Shown here: positions 12,080 to 24,081 of the stretch, one piece after another
How positions within the stretch are numbered: position 1 is the stretch's first letter
Layout: each line of letters begins with the position of its first letter
Assembly (NCBI GenBank): GCA_021234155.1
Contig: JAJEKV010000008.1
Span: 4,204,085-4,268,084 of the forward strand
Direction: 5' to 3'
Source: Isoetes taiwanensis
Lineage: Eukaryota; Streptophyta; Lycopodiopsida; Isoetales; Isoetaceae
DNA length: 64,000 nt
The notes under the pieces: model-generated
Database searches by the model: none
What the model saw: the letters and a program-made list of their open reading frames with translations, nothing else
Told to the model about the DNA's origin: nothing
Program-made: the position numbers and the translations under genes

Positions 12080-12765
12080 ATTTGGTTCACCATTCCTAAA
12101 CATGCATGGAGACATGGCCACACGAAAAATAGAGTTTGAATCTACGGCCATCGAAGTTGTTCAAGCATCATTGCTCTTTGCAAAAGCGCTATTGAATTCT
12201 AACTAACGAGATCAGAAGAGGATAGATTCAAAATCAATTTTGTCGATTATCATTGCTCGCATTTTCAATTGCAACTTTCTCGCCAAGTTCTCGGTTCAGC
12301 GATGAAACTTCGGGCTTCAAAACTTAAATCCTTCAAGAAGTTAGCAACACACGGGGTTTACGTTTGGGGGACAATCAGGAAGAGGATAGATTCAAAATCA
12401 ATTTTGTCGGTTATCATTGCTCCGCATTTTCAATTGCAACTTTCTGGCCAAGTCCTCGGTTCAAGCGATGAAACTCGGGCTTCAAAACTTAAATCCTTCA
12501 AGAAGTTAGCAACACACAGGGTTTACGTTTCGGGGGCCATATCCTAGTCAGATTCGACTATGATCTTGCACAATGTCATCACGTAGAGGGAGGGTGTTGA
12601 TGCCAGAAGACGGACCCTTAAAATCTTTCGGAAGCTGCTTGTCCCAAATGTCCTCTCCCTATGGCCCTGGCAACGGACGGGCAACTCCCACTCTCTGAAA
12701 CTGTGAATTGGCTTTGCCAATGGAATAAAAAGGTCGACACTACCCCTTTTTTAAGAAGCACCAGC
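12080..12765 (+). repeat. Repeat family copy 2, with internal 161-bp tandem duplication
   Basis: Same family as 11335-11970 (inverted) and 14590-15035 (direct). Within it 12212-12371 is repeated at 12373-12533, more than 90 percent alike by eye (GAGGATAGATTCAAAATCAA at both starts, AAGTTAGCAACACAC near both ends). It continues into GTGTTGATGCCAGAAGACGG and AAACTGTGAATTGGCT as the other copies do. Confidence 0.75.
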
Positions 12766-13375
12766 GTAGCTCATGTCCAACACATTCATAGTCAATTGGC
12801 CTAGGAGGTGGCTGCTGAATACTGCCGCGTAGAGTGTTCTTGTTTCTTTCGTTGATAAAACTGACTGTATGACTTAGTTCCTAGGGTAATTTTGCCATTC
12901 CGGATGATGTGGCAAAGTCAAATCGCCATTCCGGAGACTTTGTACTACCCGAACGAGAAAACACTTGTGTACATAGTTGCCTGCAGGACGGTTCGTAGTT
13001 TGATAAGTTTTCTCGGGCCGATCTTGGATTTTTTTTGGACCTGCTCAAAACAGGTTGCTTGAATGGAGGATTCAACGGTCCGATAGGGGAACCGAGCTCC
13101 GGGAGAGGGGAGGGGCATTAGCATCTGACCTCCCGATGGCAGATTTGTCATGAAATTTGCCTCGACAACCTTTTTGGGGTTCGTCTCCAGGGGTTTGGCC
13201 CCTTCCTTCTGTTGAGGCATCTGCGCAAAGTGATGGCCTTGTTTGACTTGAGGAAGGAAGTCAGCTCTTTAAGTTCTTGAAGTTCCTTGCCAAAATCCTC
13301 TACCAAAGATTCCAAAGGTTGTCATATTTCTTCTGAATCCAAGTCATCATGTCCACATCATCAATCTTGCCATGT
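12766..13375. other. No recognisable gene
   Basis: Frames of 91 codons or less without known domains. The stretch separates family copy 2 from its minisatellite-like tail. Confidence 0.45.
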
Positions 13376-13580
13376 CACAACATGCTCCAACATGCCATGT
13401 GGGCTCTAACATGCCACGCAGGGTCCAACATGCCAAGGTGGCTCAAACATGTCACATGGGCTCCAACATGCCACCTAGGTTTCAACATGCCAAGGTAGTC
13501 AAGGTGGCCTTGTTCGGCTTAGCATGTTAGAGCCCACATGGCATGTTGGAGCCAACCAAGTGGCATGTTAGATCCTAGGG
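13376..13580. repeat. Short GGCATGTTKGAGCC-type array
   Basis: About eight units of the word CAACATGCCA..GGGCTC or its complement GAGCC..TGGCATGTT, in both orientations, as in the large array at 15036-16392. Orientation switches at about 13515. Confidence 0.75.
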
Positions 13581-14589
13581 GCACAACATTTGAACCATAA
13601 AAAATAACATGTGAAATCAATTAAACCATTAATTCATATTCATAGTCAAACATTTGGTCAAAGGCATGTTCTAGAAGATTTTGGGTATTGAAGATTGGAA
13701 GTCAATTATTTGAAGTTTAGAAGTTAACATCTTGATGTTTGGAAGACCCCATGGTATTTGGTTCCACATTCCTAGCCATTTCCCTCATTTCTACCTCCAT
13801 ATCCTATTTTACCCCTTTTGTGCTTATCATGCCATAAACCCCCATTTGGAACATTTTTTGCCTCTATTTTTCCATAAATTAGTCCCTTGAGTCACTCAAT
13901 TTCACCACTTCTAGCCTTTGCCTTATATTTCTTGATCCAAATTGCAATTTGACCACTTGCTCCATATCACAACTCCGTTTGGCATACCCTGGCTTTGGTA
14001 TTTCTCAAAAGCTCCATTGGCAACTCAAAATCCTCATTTCTTATTACTGTTTGCAGTTTGACTTTCATTGATCAAATCTTGACCCAACTTTGAACTTCGA
14101 ATATCTCTGGATCAGAGCTCGAGGTGGCCAAGGTTTTCACCATTGCTTCCCAACAATTTCTCTCCATCAGTGTGAGCAATCAATACTCAAGAATCAATTT
14201 ATCTTTACATGCCACCTCGATTTGAGTACTGCTTCCATTTTCTAGAAATGGAAAAGGTATGAACATATGAACTTCTAAGCTTTTTGAGCTATCCTATTGA
14301 GATTTTCTTGTATAGATTGATCATCTTAAGTGATCTGGAGGTTCTAATCCCAACTTGAGCATAGTTTCAAGCTGGCTTCTTGTGTTTGATTGTTAAGCCA
14401 GGTTGAGGGTCAACATCATGTTTGAGCCTATGTGGGACTCCAAGTGGTGACATGGCATGCCAAGTAAGCAAGATCAAGTTTTTACTAGGCCAAAAATGAA
14501 AAGATTGAAATCTCAGACCTTGTTTTGTCTTAGGGAAGTGCACTGGCCAAATTTTCTTCTAACTTTGAACCCGATTTTCTCAGACCACT
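13581..14589. other. AT-rich non-coding DNA
   Basis: No gene is seen. A single GTTTGAGCCTATGTGG word at about 14421 links it to the family on either side. Confidence 0.45.
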
Positions 14590-15035
14590 AGGTGCACCAT
14601 TTCTGAATGTGCATGCAGAGCTATGGCAACTGAAATAACTGAGTTTGGATCTATCGGCCATCCCAAACGATCCAAACAATCTTGCTACTGCAAAAGGCAC
14701 TCTTGACTTCTAATTGCCACACTGGGAGGAGAATAAATCCTAACCCAATTATGTCAGTTCCTATTGCTTCGCATTTTCAACTGTAGCTTCTCGACCATGT
14801 CCCAAGTGCAACCGGTCAAAACTCGACCTCCATAACGTAAACCCTTTAATAACCTAGCTACATACAGGGTTTATGTTTCGGAGGCTATATCCTAGTCAGA
14901 TTCGACTAGGATCTTGCACCATGTCATCATGTAGAGGGCAAGTGTTAACACCAGAAGACAGACCCTTAAAACCTTTCGGAAATAGTTCGCCCCAAAGGTC
15001 CTCTCCCAAAGGCCCCTGGCCATGGATGGGCAACT
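14590..15035 (+). repeat. Repeat family copy 3
   Basis: Direct counterpart of 12080-12765 and inverted counterpart of 11335-11970: GAGTTTGGATCTATCGGCCA, CTTGCTACTGCAAAAG, TCGACCTCCATAACGTAAAC, TTTCGGAGGCTATATCC, GTGTTAACACCAGAAGACAG and the GGGCAACTC end follow in order. It runs straight into the large minisatellite. Confidence 0.7.
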
Positions 15036-16392
15036 CTCCCACGTGGCATGTTGGAGTCTGCATAGAATGTTTGAGCCACCTTGGCATGTTTGAGCCTAGG
15101 TGGCATGTTGGAGCCCATGTGGCATGTTTGAGCCATCTTGGCATGTTCGAGGCTAGGTGGCATGTTAGAGCCTAGGTGGCATGTTGGAGCCCACATGGCA
15201 TTTTGGAGCCAGGTGGCATGTTGGAGCCAGCGTGGCATGTTTGAGCCACCTTGGCATCTTGGAGCCTAGATGGCATGTTGGAGAGCCACCTTGGCATGTT
15301 GGAGCCTAGGGTGGCATGTTGGAGCCCCGCGTGGCATGTTTGAGCTACCTTAGCATGTCCGAGCCTAGGTGGCATGTTGGAGCCTAGATGCCATGTTTGA
15401 GCCACCTTGGCATGTTGGAGCCTAGGTGGCATGTTGGAGCTCCACGTGGCATGTTTGAGCCACCTTGGCATGTTGGAGCCTAGAGATGGCATGTTTGAGG
15501 CGCGTTGGCATGTTGGAACCTAGGTGGCATGTTTGAGCCACCTTGGCATGTTTGAGCCTAAGTGTCATGTTGGAGCCCACAGCATGTTTGAGCCACCTTG
15601 GCATGTTGGAGCCTAGGTGGCATGTTGGAACTGCGTGGCATGTTTGAGCCACTTTGTTGGAGCCACGGCATGTTTGAGCCACCTTGGCATGTTGGAGCCT
15701 AGGTGGCATGTTGGAACCGCGTGGCATGTTTGAGCCACCTTGGCATGTTAGACCTGGGTGGCATGCTTAAACCCCAGTGGCATGTTTGAGACACCTTGAC
15801 ATGTTCGAGCCTAGGTGGCATGTTTGAGCCACGTTGGCATGTTGGAGCCTAGGTGGCATGTTGGGAGTCCGCGGGGCATGTTTTGAGCCACCTTGGCATG
15901 CTTGAGCCACCTTGGCATGTTGCAGCCCTAGGTGGCATGTTGGCTTAAGCGTGGCATGTTTGAGCCTTGGTGGCATGTTGGTGCCTAGGCGGCATGCTTC
16001 GAGCCACCTTGGCGGGTTGGAGCCTAGGTGGCATGTTGGAACCCATGGCATGTTTGAGCCACCTTGACATGTTGGAGCCTAGGTGGCATGAAGAAGCCCC
16101 GTGGCATGTTTGAGCCACCTTGGCTTTGTTTGAGGCTAGGTGTCATGTTGGAGCCTAGGTGGCATGTTTGAGGCCGCGTTGGCATGTTGGAGCCTAGGTG
16201 GCATGTTGGAGCCCGTGGCATGTTGGAACTGTAGGTGGGATGTAGGAGCCAGCGTGGCATGTTTGAGCTACCTTGGCATGTTTGAGCCTAGGTTGCGTGT
16301 TGGTGCCAAAGTGGCATGCTAGAGCCACCTTGGCATGTTGGAGCCTAGGTGGCATGTTGGAATCCACGTGGCATGTTTGAGGCACCTTGGAT
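15036..16392. repeat. 1.35-kb minisatellite of a 19-20-bp unit
   Basis: Roughly 60-70 units alternate mainly between GGCATGTTGGAGCCTAGGT and GGCATGTTTGAGCCACCTT, giving a higher-order period near 38-40 bp. Units vary by substitutions and short deletions. The array has few stops, so several 80-106-codon frames arise on the minus strand (repeating CHLGSNMPRWLKHA); these are repeat translations, not genes. The array follows family copy 3 just as shorter arrays follow copies 1 and 2, so it is probably an expanded internal part of that family. Confidence 0.9.
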
Positions 16393-16479
16393 CTAGCTGT
16401 TGAAGGTTTTTCACGAATGTAAAACAATCACGATACATTCCCAAATTTGAGCACACAAACAATATTCAGGTGGTGGTGC

Positions 16480-16823
16480 TTTGCTTAAGAAATAGCCTCA
16501 AAGAAACCAAAAAAAACCATACTTCCTAAGAAATAGTTTCGTAAAACTACACCTAGTTATAAACCACACCACTTCATAAAACCACACTTCTTTAAAAAGC
16601 GACCATAAAAACTACACCTACTTAAAACCACACCTTAAAAAATTCATGCTTTAAAACAGCTACTTAAAATTACACCTACTTATAAACCCACACCTCAAAA
16701 AACCATACTGACTTCTTAAAAACTACACCTGGTTATAAACTACACCACTTGGAAAACCATACTTCATTAAAAAACAACCATTTAAAACTACACACCTTAT
16801 AAACCACACTTCAAAAAACCATA

Positions 16824-16864
<41 letters not shown>

Positions 16865-17690
16865 AACTATTTAAAACTACACTCACTTATAAACCACACC
16901 TCAAAAATAACACCTCAATTAAAAAAATTATAACACTTCAAAAAACTATACTTCCTTAAAAACAACCACTTAAAAACTACACCTCCTTATAAACTACACT
17001 TCAAAAAACTATACTTTCATAAAAAACAACTACTTAAAAACTAACATGCTTATAAACCACACTTGAAAAACCATACTTCTTTAAAAAACAACTATTAAAA
17101 CTACACCCACTTAAAAAAACACCTCAAAAACAACACCTCAATTAGAAAAAATTACACCACTTCAAAAAACTATACTTCCTTATAAAACAACCACTTAAAA
17201 ACTACACCTCCTTAAAAACTACACTTCAGAAAACTATACTTCCATAAAAAACAACTACTTAAAAACTACACCATATAAACCCCACTTCAAAAACCATACT
17301 TCTTTAAAACAACTATTTAAAAACTACACCCACTTATAAACCACACCTTAAAACAATACCTCAATTAAAAAAAATACACCACTTCAGAAAACTATATTTC
17401 CTTAAAAAACAACCACTTAAAAACTACACCTCCTTATAAACCACACTTCAAAAAACTATACTTCCATAAAAAACAACTACTCAAAAACTACACCTAGCTA
17501 TAAACTACAACTCAAAAAACAACACCTTCTTAAAAACAACACCCCCTCAAAAAAAAAAGCAACACTTCTTTTAAAAAAAACGACACCTCAAAAAAATAAC
17601 ACACCTTCAAAAAAAAAAAAACTATAGCTCCTTAAAAAAACTACACTGCCTCCTTAATAAACTACACCTTCACATAACCACATGTAGATT
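16480..17690. repeat. A/C-rich, G-depleted degenerate tandem array
   Basis: About 1.2 kb built from AAACTACACC, TTATAAACCACAC, TTCAAAAAAC(T/C)ATAC and TTCCTTAAAAACAACCAC in a loose unit of about 100 bp (for example blocks beginning near 16925, 17150 and 17370). G is almost absent from the + strand. It contains a run of 38 A at 16826-16863. No coding potential. Confidence 0.85.
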
Positions 17691-18090
17691 TTTTGGAACA
17701 ACAACATGTGGTCTTTTTATTACTGTTGTTTTTAAGTGTGGACCCAGAATTGGGGTGGTTGTGTTAGACTCTTGATCCCGGAGACTTTTTGTACTAAAAT
17801 ATTATATAATATATGAATATAATTTCTTTTGCACTTTAAATGTTTTGTTGATGTATTTTGTTCCACAACTATGCCAACAAACCACTTATAATGCAAGAGA
17901 ACAAGTAAAACTAACCATATAGCCATGAATTACTTGTGCATGCGGCTAGAGGCCTAGGCTCGGGGAGCGACAGCGCCGAGAGACCACGTGGAAAAACGAA
18001 GTCCGCCCAGGCCACCCCGGCAAGGAACCTGTTTGAGGAATTTGGACCCATGACCCCGAGAAGATGAAATATCACGGATGAGGATGGACC

Positions 18091-19470
18091 TTGGCAGATA
18101 AAGGCTTTGCTGGCCGCCTGGCGGGGAAGCGGGTTCGGTGGGCAGCGCCTTCAGTACCTCAAGCATCGGCGAGAAAAGCGGGGGGAAGGGACAAGAAGAG
18201 GAGCAAGAAGGAGGTCCTCCAGCCGGAATCCTCCGAGCTCAAGCTGCGGTCGGACTCGGAGCTCGAGGAGGAGGAAGAGCAAGCCTAAAGGACCGAGCGG
18301 ATGGAAGGCGGGAGAAACACTTGCGGGATGGAAGGCGGAGGGATACCGAGATGGGCGACAAAGGGACACAAGAACCTCGATTACGGAAAAAGGTAGATTA
18401 CGCATTGGGAAATGTTTGGAAGGCGGGGGCTTCGAGCAATTCTGGGCGAAAACGGGTCGGGCATGGAGCGAGAGGCTTGGCTCGATGAGATGGCGAATCA
18501 CGGCAATGCACGTGGTATGAAGGACAAGGATAAAGGCAGAGTGGCAATGACCAACTGAAAGAACAAACACGCATATGGTGGAAGGGGGTATGCAAAGGCC
18601 CATGGCTTGGCGAGGGGATGCTTGCGAGGTTCATGAAGTTTGCTAAAAGCCTTCAAAAAGCGCCATTACGTCCCAAGAGAGCACAAGTCCAGCATGATGC
18701 ACAGTTCTATAAGCAGCAGGGAAACAAATCAAATCAGTAAATATCTGAGAGGAATTCATGAGACTAAGGCTTTATGTGCCAAAGTTGGAAAAGCATGCGA
18801 TGGAAAGCTATATTGAGGGGCTGAATGATGAATCCGCAAGCTTGTAAGGGCAATAAACCCTAAGGCGATGTCGAGCGAGTCCAAGGCAATAAGTTTGCAA
18901 GGGACGGGGCCTGAGAATAGCTTTAGACTGAGGCGGCGGTATTATCGGGGACAAAGGCAAGGCAACAGGGAGCCCTAGGGCAGCCGGCCCGGTCGGCTAG
19001 AGCCCATATGGTGGCTTGTCGGGGAAGCGGCAAGAGAAAAAGTAGGTGTCCTTCAAGGACAAGCAGGAGGGGTCAAACAGGCTATGCCCAAGGAAAAGAG
19101 ACAAGAGTGCATAGAAAAGCAGCTTTGCTTCAGGTGCTTCCAGCCAGGCCATAGGACAGCGAACTGCCCCTACGTCATGAGCGCAGCGCTAGCGGAGTTG
19201 GGGGATTGGGACATTAAATGCGGCGGCGGCGGCGAGGCAGCCGCGACTACATCCGGTGAGTGTCATATCTTTGCGCTTAATAGACCACGAGAGCAAGCGA
19301 GAGAGCCGATTACAAGGTAATTTCTACGTTAGGGAAGGCCAAGGCGAATCTTTCATAGTCCTGATAGACTCAGGAAGTAGCCATAACTTTGCATCCCCCA
19401 TAATGGTTGAAATGTTGAAGTTGAAACCACTGAAGTCGAAGCCAAGGCCCGTCGTCTTAGCAAGCCGGTA
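18091..19470 (+). pseudogene. Ty3 gag and protease remnants
   Basis: A basic and acidic low-complexity N part (18091-18480) is followed by capsid-like MRLRLYVPKLEKHAMESYIEGL (in pieces, about 18755-18830). A CCHC zinc knuckle CFRCFQPGHRTANC (C-X2-C-X4-H-X4-C) lies at 19126-19167. The protease signature FIVLIDSGSSHNFAS, with the catalytic D-S-G, lies at about 19350-19395 in a different frame. Gag would package element RNA and the aspartic protease would cleave the polyprotein. Several stops and shifts rule out an intact product as read. Confidence 0.8.
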
Positions 19471-19989
19471 AAAAGGACGGCGGCGGGCAAGCAAAATTAA
19501 CCGACATTGACTTGCGAGGATTAATATCCGGATAGGGGGAGGTAATGGGCATTGGCAAGTATGACCTGATCATAGGAATGGAGTATCTTGGACCAGCGGG
19601 GGCCATCATCGATTAATGGGAAGCGGAAGGTGACCTTCCCAGCGCCCGACGGCAAGATCATTGAGATCACAAGTAAGGAAGTTGTTCCCATCATGCGGTG
19701 TATGTCTTCTAAGCGGATGCTCAAGTGCATAAGAGGTGAAGCAGGTAGCTTATATCTTCAAGCTTGAGATCCAGAGCGGGCGAGGAAGAAGGTAAGAAGG
19801 ATGAGGGACTCGATAAGTTACCTAAGCGGTAGCTAACGATCCGCGGAGTTCCATGATCTCTTTCGATGATGAGATCAAGCGGCTCCCTCCTTATAGGGAG
19901 TCGAGTCGCGAGATAGCTTTTCGAGCAGGGGAACAAAGCCGACAAGTAAGGCTCCACTCTGAGAATGGCGGCTTGGGAGTTAGCAGACT

Positions 19990-21200
19990 AAAAAGCAATT
20001 GCGGGGAGTTGCTTTCGACCTAGGCTTCATTAGACCTAGTGTCTCGCCGTTTGGAGCACCCATTACGTTTGTTAAGAAGAAGGATGGCGGTTTAAGGATG
20101 TGCATAGACTATAAGCGGTTGAATAAGCACACTATTAAGAACAAGTATCGCTCCCAGATCGAGATGACCTAATGGATCAGCTTCAAGGTGCAAAGGTCTT
20201 CTCAAAAATCGACCCTAAGGTCGAGGTTATCATTAGATCGGATAAAGGAAGATATCCATAAAGGCGGCTTCGAGGACCCGGTATGGGCACTATGAGTTCG
20301 GTAATGCCTTTCGGTTTATCGAATGCGGCTTAGCGTTCATGAGGCTCATGAGCGACATCTTGAGGAGTTATTGGACACCTTTGTGATAGTATTCTTTGGC
20401 GACATTTTGGTGTATATAGATCCCTTGAAGAACACATTACAACACTTAAAGGAGAGTCTTTGGAAGTTGAAGAGGCACCGGTTATGCGCCAAGTTGTCAG
20501 TGTCGCTTATAGCGGAGAAAGGTGGAATACCTAGGTCATGTGATATCAGCGGGAAGGAATTTCAGCGGACCACCGCCAAGATTGAAGCGGTGATTGATGG
20601 CGGCGCGCGCCGAAGAATGTGCATGAGGTCGAAGTTTTCGGGCTACTGAGCGGTACTCTCTGAAAGTTTGTGAAGAACTTTGCCAAGATAGCGGCCCGTA
20701 AGGACTTGACAAAGAGGCGGAGAAGGTGAAAAGGCCCAGGTGAGCATTGGCATAAAAGCCCAAGCATGGTTTGAATTGTTGAAGGAAGCTTTAACAACGC
20801 CCCGATCCTAACCCTGCGGACCGAGAGAAAGATAAGCTTGTAGCAGCAGATCGTGGTAAGATAGCTTCTGTAGCGGTGCTTATGCAAGAAAGCGTGTGGT
20901 AGCGTCACGATTCAGGAAGATGAGCGGCCGAAATCGCTACCGCATACGATCGGGAATTGCTTGCGGTTGTCCGGAGAATTAAGAATTTGGAGGCACTACC
21001 TTTTTGGGAAGGAAGTTCCAATTGGATCTGAACCATCGAGCCTCGGTATGTATTCACGCAACCACACCTTAACTTTGAGGCGAGAAGGTGGATGGAGTTC
21101 CTTGAAGAGTATGACTTTGATATAGTCTACAAGCGGGAAGCTCAATGTGGTAGCGGATGCGCTTTCAAGGCATCCACGACAACTAGAGTGCATTGCAATG
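19990..21200 (+). pseudogene. Ty3 reverse transcriptase and RNase H remnants
   Basis: [20 protein letters not shown] and [16 protein letters not shown] (20040-20150) are the fingers of a Ty3 reverse transcriptase. LLDTFVIVFFGDILVYID (20365-20420) is the palm; the usual first Asp of the (F/Y)LDD motif reads Gly here (FFGD), so the active site is broken. The YDFDIVYK segment followed by a frameshifted ADALSR (21112-21175) is the RNase H/connection end; one G seems missing from a G run there. Confidence 0.85.
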
Positions 21201-21439
21201 CAATTTCGGCGCTCTCCGGCGACTTTGGTAAGAAGATCGAAGAGTCCTTGCCAGCGGGCGTGGATTTCAGGGGAAGTATGGGAAAGCCTCTCTAGGGAGG
21301 CTAGAAACGGATAAAAAAACGAGGAAGCCTTCAAGCATTATAAGAAGGAAGGCAGCCTGTTGTATCATAAGCATAAGTCGTGCGTGCAGAATCATCGAGG
21401 GGGGTAAGGAAGCTAATTCTTCATGACCGCGCAACTTGC

Positions 21440-22640
21440 CAAATAGCGGGCATGCGGGTTTTATGAAGACCTATTTCAAGATTGAAGCAGCTATTTTTGG
21501 CGGGAATGAAGAAGCGAGATAGCTAGATACATTAGGAATGTCAACTATGTGTGGAGACAAAGCGGAGCAGCAATTCAGGAGCATTAGAGCCATTAAGCGG
21601 TGCCAAATGCTAAGTGGGAGGTGATCAGCATGGATTTCATCACGGGGCTTCCAAGGACGGTAAGAGGGAAAAAGCCTTGATGGTAGTGGTGCGACAAGTT
21701 GTCGAAAATGGCACATTTTGTGCCTTGCGGGACCACAGTCTGGCTATGGATCTGACAAAGCTCTTCACCAAAGAGATCTTGGGGCTTCATGGCATGCCAA
21801 GGGAGATTATCTCCGTGAGGGGATCGAAGTTTATGAGTGTCTTTTGGCAAGACCTCTTCTGCGACCATTGAGGGCGAAGCTATCCATGAGCCGACGTATC
21901 ATCCTCGAGACGGATGGCCAAGCGGAGGCGGATCAACGGGATTTTTGGAGGACATGCTACGAAACTATATGCGGAATAAGCAAAGTATGTGGGAAGAATT
22001 TATTCACTTGGTGGGTTTGCATACAATAGCACCAAAGCGAGGAATCGTCCCAAATATGCCGCTTATGATCAATTCACGGCTATCAATGCCTAACTCGGAC
22101 ACTTGGCACAACCCCGTGTCAAAGGTAGAAGTTCGCGGCGGATGTTGGCCGACATGCGGCAGCTCGTGGAAGAAGTTCGAGGATATCTCCTAGCGACAAG
22201 GAGTCGTGAGGAAAGAGCATCGTAGACAAACATCGAGCGGTCGGGGAGTTGAAGTTGGCGACAATGTGTGGCTCAAGATCAAAGTGAAGCGGTGACTCGC
22301 GCCGAAAATTGTAAGCTTGCTCCAAGGTGGGCTGAACCTTTTAGAATAGTCAAAGAGTAGGTAATCAATCCTACAGATTGGACTTACCAGCACACCTAAA
22401 GATTCATAAGGTCTTCCCGTGAGTTTGTTGAAGAAGCACACCCCAAATCCGGGCCGAAGTCTTGGACACTCTAACGTTGTTGGAAATGGCCGGAGGGCAC
22501 ATTTGGAAATAGTTCAATTGATTCTTGATAAAGCTTTCAAGAAAACAAGGAAGTCGGATTTCCTCAATACTTGGCAAGTGGACGGCAAGGTCATCTCAGA
22601 AGAAATCGGCTCGGGCATGTCGATTTGTGTAGATTAATTC
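21440..22640 (+). pseudogene. Ty3 integrase remnant, possible chromodomain end
   Basis: An HHCC-like start (HAGFMKTYFKI, 21450-21485), ISMDFITGLPR with the first catalytic Asp (about 21628), KALMVVV (about 21675), FTKEILGLHGMPREIIS (21760-21812) and AYNSTK (about 22020) are spread across frames. FHVSLLKKH (about 22410) is the usual integrase C-terminal word; the stretch to 22640 (KTRKSDFLNTW) may be a chromodomain but is too degraded to be sure. Confidence 0.8.
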
Positions 22641-23933
22641 TATGTGTAGTTAGGATTAATCTACGCATGCAACTATACTAGGTATGGGTGCATGCGTTAT
22701 TCCCGGAAATGATGGGACCACTACCGTGATCTCTAGGGTGTGGTGTAATGTCAAGGTAGGCATGCCAGCGTTTCAGCTTGGGCGAGTGGAAGGTAGATTA
22801 GAAAGTCTCTATACGTCCTCACGAGGAGTAGGCGACCTCGAAAGAAAGGAGGTCATGGAGATGCATTGATAGGAAATGCACCTTTAGCCCCATATATGCT
22901 TTGATAGGAGGAATTTATCCTTTCACGCCCCCATATCACGGGAAGGATATCCTCCATATTTGAGCAACTAGAGGTGTAGGCATGGCGACATATAGGCATA
23001 TAGGCTATTTGTCTCCACGGCCATAATGGAAGATTCATCCTCTTCCCTACGGCCGGGAGATTAGCCATGCATTCATGTAGATAGGTGTGGTGGTCACCTT
23101 CTAGAGCCTAGTTGCACACTCAATAGAGGCCGACAACACCAAACAACCATGCGATTGAGTGGCCGTAGCCCTCCTCTTTACTTCCAAAAACAATGTACAA
23201 TGTGTTAAAAAGCGCTTCCAATAAAATTCCTCATGCCCACAGAGCCTTTTTGGGCGATACAAGAATAAGCAAATACCATAAGACAAACTTGTATAATGGA
23301 CCATAAGTTATAATCAAGATCTTTACGCCTTCACTTTCCGTTGTTAGCAAAATAATGAAACCAGCAGAATAAGAGTTCATCGAGGGCGGTACACATCAAT
23401 GGCTCTAATGACAACTCAACTCCATGAGATGACTTGTGCCTCTCTGGTCAATCCATCTCCAAGCCAAAAGATTGCGAGGATAAGCACATCCATGCCAATC
23501 ATCCTTGATCTCTGTAACTTTGCAAAAACCACCAATGCAACCCTTTGGGCACTAGGCCTCCATTCCTGGCACGAGGATCACCAACTCTCGGCATGAGGGC
23601 GAGCGGCCCACCTCTTTCCCCATTGCTTGGCACAAGGACCACCCTCTCGATGATGCGAGGACCATTACACATCACTAAAGCCTTGAATGAAAGAAAGACT
23701 TGAATACAAAAGGCATGCGGAAAAAAGACCACCAACCATGAAAAGAATCAACGCAACATCAACACTTGCACGAGGACCATCAACCCTTGCAAAAGAACTC
23801 AACACCGGCAACAATAAGAACACTAGGTGCTATACGTAAAACAAAGAAATGAGAACCACAGGAACTAGTAACAGGACAAAGAGACACCTAAGAACCATAG
23901 AGCACTCAAAGGTACAAGAGGGTGGGAGGGGTG
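22641..23933. other. Non-coding, with one arm of a 52-bp direct repeat
   Basis: CTTCTAGAGCCTAGTTGCAC...CAACACCAAACAACCATGC at 23099-23152 is repeated at 24081-24134, 983 bp downstream. Otherwise no gene or element is recognised. Confidence 0.5.
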
Positions 23934-24081
23934 GGGACAAGCGTGTGAAGGAGGAGAGGCTCGAAAAGCGGTGATAGAGACAAACAAGGAGGAAGCGGAC
24001 TTAAATACTCTGGGGGGCACATCAACTAGCCTCAAAAGCCGGATTTATCTGCTTATCTCGCAGCTTTGAGATAAATCATAC
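23934..24081 (+). repeat. 148-bp direct repeat, left copy (possible LTR part)
   Basis: It starts GGGACAAGCG, contains GAAGGAGGAGAGGCTCGAAA, GACAAACAAGGAGGAA, GGGGGGCACATCAACTAGCC and GGATTTATCTGCTTATCTCG, and ends ATAAATCATAC. The same length and order occur at 28945-29092, with about 90 percent identity by eye. Confidence 0.8.

Larger units (their letters stand above)
17930..22640 (+). mobile_element. Degenerate Ty3/gypsy LTR retrotransposon
   Basis: Fragments of gag, zinc knuckle, protease, reverse transcriptase, RNase H and integrase occur in the Ty3 order on the + strand, spread over all three frames with many frameshifts. No LTR pair is recognised: the left flank (about 17690-17930) is AT-rich and could hold an LTR end, and the right end after about 22640 is unclear. 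The AGCGG pentamer is very frequent here (nearly thirty times on the + strand), well above chance. Confidence 0.85.

Noticed and set aside
15036-16392. CRISPR-like regular repeat
   Set aside because: Units are contiguous with no unique spacers and the host is a eukaryote; it is a minisatellite.
14896-16427. Eight overlapping 60-106-codon frames with NMPRWLKHA-type repeats
   Set aside because: They are translations of the 19-20-bp minisatellite, which lacks stops; composition and overlap in several frames show no gene.
18091-18603. Overlapping 116-150-codon frames on both strands
   Set aside because: They are shadow frames over the GC-rich gag start of the Ty3 element; only the + strand fits the element order.
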